In this document: piece by piece, positions 56,551 to 64,000 of the stretch
How positions within the stretch are numbered: position 1 is the first letter of the stretch
How the letters are laid out: each line of letters starts with the position of its first letter
From: Akebia trifoliata
Lineage: Eukaryota; Streptophyta; Magnoliopsida; Ranunculales; Lardizabalaceae
Length of the DNA stretch: 64,000 bases
Direction of reading: 5' to 3'
Assembly: GCA_017979445.1 (NCBI GenBank)
Contig: CM030714.1
Span: 3,410,001-3,474,000 of the forward strand
The notes under the pieces: generated by a model
Databases searched by the model: none
What the model was told of the DNA's origin: nothing
The model's input: the letters and a program-made list of their open reading frames with translations, nothing else
Program-made: the position numbers and the translations under genes

Positions 56551-59097
56551 TGTCACGCCCCGAAATCCCAACACGAATCCCTATGATTCATCGGTTAGAA
56601 TCTCGAGGTATGAGGTAATCAATCACACAATCTGATAGAACATTCATAAATAATAATACTTATGAAAAGAAAATATACGCAGCGGAATAAACATTTAACT
56701 AACATCTATACGAGAGTCTAGAGTAAACAGAAGAAATCGACAAACACTGATATAAGTCAAGATCTTTAATCTCATAATTCATCAGGTTACAAAAATTTCT
56801 AAACTACCATGTTTCTTATCTACAACCAAAAACCGCTAAGATCCTCTACTAGTCCTCAAAGACATGGCGGCAGCAAGACATCAATCTGATCCTCCTCAAG
56901 GACCTCCTCAAAAGACTCCTCAAAGAACGGTTCTTCAAAAGTTGAATAATCTGAAAGGGAAGGATAGGGTGAGTAACAGGGGAATGTTACTCAGCAGGAT
57001 GAACGCCGTTCTAACAACGAGTCATACATGCACGAGTAATCAGTTGAACAGTTAAATAATGTAAGTTTTTCATAATGTAACATACGATAAATGTCTAAGC
57101 ATATTCAATAAACAGTTAAATAATTTCAACCTATCATTTCTATCATTTAAAGTAGCATATGCATCTTTTAAATGAAAACATCTATCAATCATTACAAAAT
57201 AAGAAAAAATACATAATAAAAACACGGCGGTGTAATCGATAAGAGAGCAGAGGAACACGCCGATATAACCGCCTCGGCTATGGCAATACGATATTCCAAA
57301 CTTAACCTCCGATGTGGAATCCCATCGTTATAATCTGATTTTGTGGCCGGTCTAGCATACCACGGTTGGATGACCATTTATCCGGCTCAGACTGGCTGTT
57401 GACCAAGAACCCAATACTGAGTTCAACTAACGGTGAGGTCGACCGTTTGACGACTACAGACTAATAGTGATCACTAACTAGCCCAGGAGACCCCTCGCGT
57501 CGAAGCCTATCAAGAGGCAATGCATGTGAACCCCGCCTATCTCTACACTATACAGAGACCGCCTTTACACACAACGTTCCCCAGGAAATAAGTAGGAGAA
57601 ATTCCCGGATTTCATAAGCTGTAATATGCTCTAAGGTATCCCATACTACCGAAGAGCATATGACATCTAGTGTTATCCTAGATTGACTCGCCGCTTCCGG
57701 ACGCACAGCAACGCGTCACTCTTTATGGGTTTTCTACAAACCTTTACTGGTAAACAAAATAATTTATTTTGTATATAATATATAATTTCTTTTTAATCGA
57801 AAATACAAACAAAGTCTGGTAGTGCCTTCCAGTGACAATTATTTGTCATTTCCATCCATCAAGTATCTCATCCCTCTATCCATCTATCACGTTTTACGTG
57901 GCATGGCCACTACGTAGAACTGGAGGCACTGTCCCATCAATCAGTCGAGAACATACGTTCTCTCTATCCATCCATCAATTAAATCGATCAATCTATCATC
58001 TAATTTCCTACATATCTATTAAAGTAATTTTACTTTTAAAGTAATTCGAAATCCATAAAGCATCAACCAATTCCATTCGATGGTTTTGGTTGAGTCGAGA
58101 GGCTCGAAAACAAAGATAAAACTATAAGACATAAAAGCTGAAAATCTATGAAAATTTAACTAAGTGTTAAAAAAATGATTTTTCAAAGTCGAACTTGAAA
58201 ACGAATTATTTATTTATTTATTAAAGAACTTAAAGTAATACTTAATTATTTTTAATGAGATAAATGTAGGAAATGGGTATACATAGTATATGGAAGCAAC
58301 ACAAAACAAATTAGAACCAAACTCAACATTCGGATACTTTTCCGAATTGCTGATTTTTCGTCGAAACTCGATCAAAATCGATCCAAATATCATATTAACT
58401 ATAAAATGATTATATTAATTCAATGAACTAAAATCAATCATAAATAAACATGCAAACATGATTTAAATTATTCAAATATGTATAAACTTAATGAAATAAT
58501 CGATTTATCAATAATCATATGGATTTTCTATGAAATTATCGCATAACTAGAAGGTAGAAAGGAAGGCAACCTACCTCAAGCTAATTTCAACGGTTGAACG
58601 AACTTTAAAATCGCCTCCGGCCAATCTCCAAAATTTTCTTCCGGCGAAAATCGGATTTCTTTGCGTCCACGCGTAACCCTCGGCGAGAGGAACAACTTTC
58701 CTTCTTGCGCCTAAGCTCGGATCGTTCTCGTTTAGTGTAGATCTGAGTTTCAAATATTGAAGGAAAAGGGTTGAGATTTGTTTGAAGAGGAGAATAAGAA
58801 AAATCTGATTTTTCTAATAGAATTTAGATATTTATATCACTTAAGTTGGGACATACTTGTCATTTTGGGAATTGTTTTTCCCGAATGCCGAATTGGACAA
58901 ACTTATACTCTATTTCGGATGATTTTTCGACACGAATCTAATGGTATGATCGATTTCCTCAAATTACGTCTCTAAGGTGTCGTTTACCTATTGGAAAAAT
59001 ATCTAATGTGAAACTCGAGGATTTGATAACTTTTAAATCAACGCACGGATCTAAAATTCTTTCCTCGAGATACATTTTAGGATTTCAGGTCATTACA
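56551..59097. mobile_element. Solo LTR, 2547 bp, 5-bp target duplication TACAT
   Basis: It starts TGTCACGCCCCGAAATCCCA and ends ..GGATTTCAGGTCATTACA, so the ends are TG..CA. TACAT occurs directly before (56546-56550) and after (59098-59102). No gag or pol sequence lies between, so this is one LTR left by recombination between the two LTRs of an element. LTRs with such TGTCACGCCCC starts and lengths over 2 kb occur in plant Gypsy elements; assignment to that group is inferred. Short ORFs inside (such as 56864-57055) are not considered genes. Confidence 0.85.
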
Positions 59098-59102
59098 TAC
59101 AT

Positions 59103-61065
59103 TGCATCCAATATGACAAGGTTCACTAATAAGAAATATATCACATTGACAATATAATGAAAGAGATGTAAGAAACCTTAGACGTCAGCATTGACAAGGA
59201 GGTTGGGTAGAATAATTGGCAAGTTCATCATGTCGAGAGTCTAGAACAAGTAACTAACATGACGAAGTTCGTCTGGCTCATGGTAATGCATGGACTTGGG
59301 AACATCATCGATGAGGAAGGTGAATACGACACAATCTCTCTCTCTTTATATATATAGATCGTTCGGCCAAGGAGAGTGAGTATCGAATCAATTAAAAAAG
59401 GATAGAGACCTTTCTCTCTACACTTGTCATGTTCTAAGTCTATGTTACCTGGTTCGTTGGTTCACTTAGTTCAAATTAAGATTCGCGTTTCATGGTTTGC
59501 CACTCTTGAACGAACCTGGTTTATAGATGTATTTCATGTCGGATATTAAGTCATTTATACTAATCTCATAAATAAGACTCGGGGTCAAGGGACATATCAA
59601 CAAATTTAAAATTCTAAAATAAGGGTTTCAATATTTTTAGCAGTGATTGACTCTGTTCTTATAAAGACTAAATTCAATTTTGGTGGTGATGCTACCCCTT
59701 CAGTTGTTCTTTGGGGGGATAACATTAAGGGGGCTTTTCTGTTATAGGGTCAAAATGACATTCATTGGCATTTGTTAGTTTGTTTGAGAAGTGTAGACAT
59801 CTCATTTTGCATTTGGCTGATTTGACAATCCGTCACTTGGTTGTTGTGAATTGTTATGATGAGCAAAGAATATGCAAAGAAGTTGAAGGTTTATGAGATG
59901 TCCTCTCCCAATTTTCAATCCTTTCCCAGTCCTCATTATTCCATATTTATCTTTCTCGACATGCTTGACGTAAAAATTATGCATGCTTGGGATCGCTACA
60001 TTTTACACTCGATTTAGAAAATACATACACTTAGGATCACCACACATCGATAAAGTAGAAACCTCGCAATGCTAGGAATCGTTACTCCGGGATTTAGAAA
60101 TAATCATACTGGAACAAGAAGAAGCCACTTGTCAAAATTCACACAAATTGACAAATTAACCAAAATATCCTTAACATTTGACTCACGATTAGAAATCTCA
60201 CTCCTTTATGAAAACGAGATTCCTGAGTAAAACTAAGCATTTCGCAAACAATCGCGCAAATCAAATAAAATCTAGAAATCTTTATACTTAGGAAGACCAA
60301 AATTTTCACATGAAATGATAACTTCCATTTACATGGAATGACATCTATTGTCACATAAAATGACGACATTCTTCACATGAAATAATAATGTCCATTTGTT
60401 TGGAATGACACTCGTCACCTCATTAAAATAACAATTTTCGCCTTGTGGAATAACGTCAATCGATCATACGAAATGCTAAAAGTCAAACCAAAATCGAAAG
60501 ATTAAAATTTTGAACAAAAACTGACAATTAAAATCTGGAAATCTAACAAATTGAAATTCGACGCATTAAAATCCTCAAGATATTTAAACCATGAACCAAC
60601 TAATCGAGTTGTGTAAATCAAACCAATCATCCACCGCGAAATTCAAATCGAATAAATTAAACCAATAAATTTTAAAGATCACCAATCAATAATAATCCAT
60701 AAAATTAATTTTAATATCCGGACCAATCAAATTGAATTGATTAACATATTCAACTTAAAGTAATCAATCACTTAAATGAAATTATTGAATTGAACTCCAC
60801 ATTAGATTTGAACATCAATCAATCAACTAAATTCTCGATCGAACTTGTCACCCAACAAATTGATCCCTCGATCAAAATCTAGTTAATTGAATCAATCAAA
60901 CAAATTCAATTAATCTATATGACAAAACCTGTCCAATCAAGTCAACCAAACTGATCAATCAACCAATCCTCAATTCAATCAACTAACTAGTAAGAATCGA
61001 AAAAATCAATAGAAAAAAAATGATCAAACTGTAAATAAATTGACCAATCAAACCATGAACAAAAC
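59103..61065. other. Intergenic stretch, low in G on the plus strand at its right end
   Basis: No recognised gene. About 60470-61060 is made of A, T and C with few G, with frequent AATCAAT and CAATCAA words, a strand-biased low-complexity sequence. A short stretch at 59640-59790 may be a protein-like remnant of a retroelement but cannot be assigned. Confidence 0.4.
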
Positions 61066-61599
61066 TGTTGAGGAAAAAACTAGAGTACTTGACTTTAAAT
61101 GCATAAATATTGGATATAAATAAGTAAATAATTTACTTGTACTATACCCTCAATAAAGATATCACTCACAAGTTGAAGAAGAAAATAACACTCTATTAAG
61201 AAAAACACACTTTTACAAACACTCACACTTTTTACAACCTCTCAAGACCTCTTACTCACAACTTATTTCTCACAACTTGTTTCTTACTTCTTGATTACAA
61301 AATGAGAGGACTCACCCCTATTTATACTAGTGGCACCTCCTTAACTAATGGTTAGGATTGTGCCAACACATTCTTAATCTAGTGTTTACAATTTTGTCAT
61401 CTAGAACTTTCTAAAAATATCTATTAGTCTAAAGTTTTCTACCAAAATATCTATAATTCTAGAATCTTCTATTTTTCTCTTATCTAAAGACATCTAGAGT
61501 TTTTTCTAGGAAGATTCTAGAAATTGGGCTATAAATAACTATTGGGCTTGGACAATAAATGTGGACTTTTCCAATTTGGACTGGTGTTGAATTTTAACA
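61066..61599 (-). mobile_element. 3' LTR (534 bp) of a Copia element
   Basis: On the minus strand the LTR starts TGTTAAAATTCAACACCAG and ends TTTTCCTCAACA. Directly before it is the polypurine tract AGGGGGAG (plus 61600-61607). A TATA-type promoter TATAAATAGGGG is visible at about 61315-61326. The 5' LTR should lie beyond 64000, so identity between LTRs cannot be compared here. Confidence 0.9.
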
Positions 61600-61607
61600 C
61601 TCCCCCT

Positions 61608-64000
61608 CAACACCAGCTCTTACTCTTTGCACCATGTTGAGTTGACGACGAAAATTTTCGAACTTTGCCAGTACTCGATCCTTTTGTGAGTTTTCCACCT
61701 AACTATATGTTTCATCATGTTGTTGAGAAAACCCTCGAGCCACCAATCTAGTCTTGTACCTCTCTATCGATCCATCTGGACAACGTTTTATGGGTTTCAC
61801 ATCTTTTGGCTTTGACACCAGATCCCAGGTCTGATTTTGCTTTAATGCTGTGACTTCTTCAAATATCTTAGGTTCTTTAGCAGTTGCTTCTTCAACTATG
61901 GCTACATTGGCATATTTGGGATTTGGTTTACGAATTCTGTTTGACCTTCTCAGTTGTGATTGTGGATTTGATACTTCCGTTTCTCCATGATGATCTTCTT
62001 GTTAATACACACCAATTTCCCAAGGATTTTGGGCCATCTCTTGATCACCATCACTGTCATGTAGATCTCCAGCCTAATCTGAACTTGGTTGAATGTTGAC
62101 AGTGTGCTCCTCCATCTTTTGTTGTAGTTTGTCTTTGAATTCTCTTGAGTCTGGCAACACCTCTTTTCCTGAGGACCACCAAGAAGATGTTTCGTCGAAT
62201 ACCACATCTCGCGATGTATAACACCTTCCAGTTGTAGGATCACAGCATCTCCACCCCTTTCTCTGATTATCATATCCAACAAAGATACACCTGACTGCTT
62301 TCTTATCGAACTTGCTACGTAAATGATCAAGAACAAATACATAGCATACACATCTGAATACTCGAAAGTAGCTAACTGTAGGCTTTATGTCCCACAGTTT
62401 TTTAAAGGGTGAAACAAACTCTAACCTTGGTTGAGGAAGTTTGTTGATCACATGGGCTGCTGTTCTCATAGCTTCGGCCCAAAATCTTCCAGGTACATTC
62501 TTTGCATGTAGCATACTCCGATAAGTTTCTGCAAGATGTCGATTCTTTCTTTCTGCTACACCATTCTGTTGTGGTGTATTGGCATATGTATACTGACGAC
62601 GTATTTTGCATTCTCGTAGGTATAGAGAGAACTCGTCCGAGCTATATTCTCATCCGTTGTCTGTGCGCAAGCAACGGATCTTCTTTCCTACTTCTCCTTC
62701 AACTATCTCTTTGAACTCTTTAAACTTTGAAAAGGTTTCAGATTTTTCTTTCATAAAGAAAACCCACACATACCTAGAGAAGTCATCAATGAAGGTTACC
62801 ATGTACCGCATTCCGCCGATTGATGGTTGCTTGACTGGCCCGAACACATCAGAGTGAACTAACTCTAATGGTTCCTTTGCTTTAAACTTCGATTTCTCGT
62901 ATGACAATTGATGTGCTTTACCATACTGGCATCCTGCACAGACCGTGTCTGTTCTCACGTCAAGCTGAGGAAGTCCCTTAAGCATCGACTTCTTTACCAT
63001 CACACTTAACTTGGAATAGCTAACATGACTCAACCGCATGTGCCACAAATCTGCTGTCTCGTTCCTTCTTGTCTTGTCTACATATGCAGACTCTGCTGAC
63101 ATTACGTAAACTGACTCCAATCGTCGTCCCTCCATCGTTGGCTTTTCTGAGATTTTGATGTCACGATATACCTTCACATCTTGGGGACCGAACAAGACAT
63201 AGTAGCCTGATGATGTTAGTTGAGCCACGGATAACAAATTTTTCTTCATTCTTGGAACATGGTAGACATCTTGAAGTGTCACCTGGTTAGAATTATAACG
63301 AGGTGTGACTATCGTCTTACCGATGTGAGCTATCGGTAACCTTGAGTTATCAGCTGTCACCACCACACGACTTCCCTTATACTTGGACAGATTTTGCAGC
63401 TTCTGCCTATCACCTGTCATGTGATTTGAGCACCCCGAGTCTACGATCCAGTCATTCTCGTAGTCAATCCGTTCAGATGTAGCTGTAAGAGCTACTTCTT
63501 CTTCTTCCTTTACAAATGATGCTTCAGCATCCCATTCATCTTCAATTTTCTTTTTAGAACTGGAAGTAGCAGCATTACTTTCAGCATGCTTTTTCTTAGA
63601 CCAGCAGTCTTTCGCCATGTGGCCCTTCTTCCCGCAATTGTAGCAATCGCCTTCGAACCTTCTACTATTACCGTGATTCTTTGAAGCTCCCCCTGAACGA
63701 GAGCCTCCCTCTCTTTGATGACCTCTTATCTTGTCACCATTCGTTTTAGATCCACCTCTAACGTGCTGCTTGAATTTACCTTTGTTTTTGCTTGTGTAGA
63801 GTGCTTCCTCCTCACCCTTCAACGAGACTCCTCCCATTTGCTTAGCCAAAGCTTCTTGACCAACAAGCAAATTTTCGAACTCAACAAGTGATGGTTGTGT
63901 CGGCCATCCTTGTACTGCAACAATAAAGCCTCGGTATTCCGGTCGCAAACCATGGATAATTATTCTTTTTATCCTGATTTCTCCAATAGCAGCATTCGGA
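61608..64000 (-). pseudogene. Copia gag-pol remnant: Gag, protease and integrase kept, reverse transcriptase deleted
   Basis: Reading from 64000 leftwards: C-terminal part of Gag with the zinc knuckle [14 protein letters not shown], protease with [15 protein letters not shown]-pre-integrase [14 protein letters not shown] and [12 protein letters not shown] (HHCC zinc finger), and the integrase core [30 protein letters not shown] at 62650-62652 replaces the usual glycine codon after TDNG; the same frame goes on through NGVAERKNRHLAET and ends in stops at about 62074 and 62004. Left of that, VTALKQNQTWDLVSKPKDVK and RCPDGSIERYKTRLVARGFS are the very start of the reverse transcriptase. After about 40 more codons comes the end of the coding region (FRRQLNMVQRVRAGVEGEC) and the polypurine tract. 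The YVDD region and RNase H are gone. The element cannot move by itself. Confidence 0.9.

Noticed and set aside
56864..57055. 63-codon ORF in the solo LTR
   Set aside because: Short, no domain, and inside an LTR that has no coding function.
62502..62857. Plus-strand ORFs inside the Copia region
   Set aside because: They are antisense to the integrase-coding sequence and have no domain.

Overview
This is nuclear DNA from a flowering plant, most likely a woody eudicot. The genes are intron-rich with GT..AG borders, the sequence is AT-rich, and the space between genes is filled with plant transposon types (L1 LINE, Copia, tRNA-derived SINEs, hAT, Mutator-type MITEs). Nothing bacterial, organellar or viral was seen. 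I do not name a species.

Three host genes look functional, all on the minus strand. (1) 277-5486 is the 5' part of the katanin p80 gene KTN80 (six exons, 225 codons; the rest lies beyond the left edge). (2) 13117-21606 is a complete 16-exon leucine-rich-repeat receptor-like kinase of the STRUBBELIG-RECEPTOR FAMILY (798 aa), with a kinase domain that lacks the usual catalytic residues. (3) 45279-47564 is a three-exon DUF1218 four-helix membrane protein (185 aa). A fourth host locus, 36428-44413 on the plus strand, is a dead phytosulfokine-receptor-like (PSKR) gene. It has stops, frameshifts and an internal deletion, has no kinase domain, and is split by a LINE.

Transposable elements make up most of the rest. 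The LINE (37644-43691, minus) is almost intact, with a 17-bp perfect target-site duplication, an open ORF1, and an ORF2 with one frameshift and one in-frame stop. A large solo LTR (56551-59097) has the 5-bp duplication TACAT. The right edge (61066-64000) is the 3' end of a Copia element whose reverse transcriptase has been deleted. Five tRNA-derived SINE insertions from several families, plus one weaker candidate, lie at 15.1, 22.8, 30.2, 32.6, 46.6 and 53.6 kb. A 568-bp hAT element sits in the last intron of the receptor kinase gene.

The most distinctive content is a large set of foldback elements between 5.8 and 11.3 kb, 23 and 33 kb, and 48 and 56 kb. Two related hairpin families (called A and B here) share ends of the type GAGTCATGATT or GAATAATG. 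A third family (C) is a 380-bp palindrome built of two inner hairpins. In several copies 9-bp direct duplications flank the inferred ends exactly, which points to Mutator-type mobilisation. No transposase for them was found here. Family letters are local labels.
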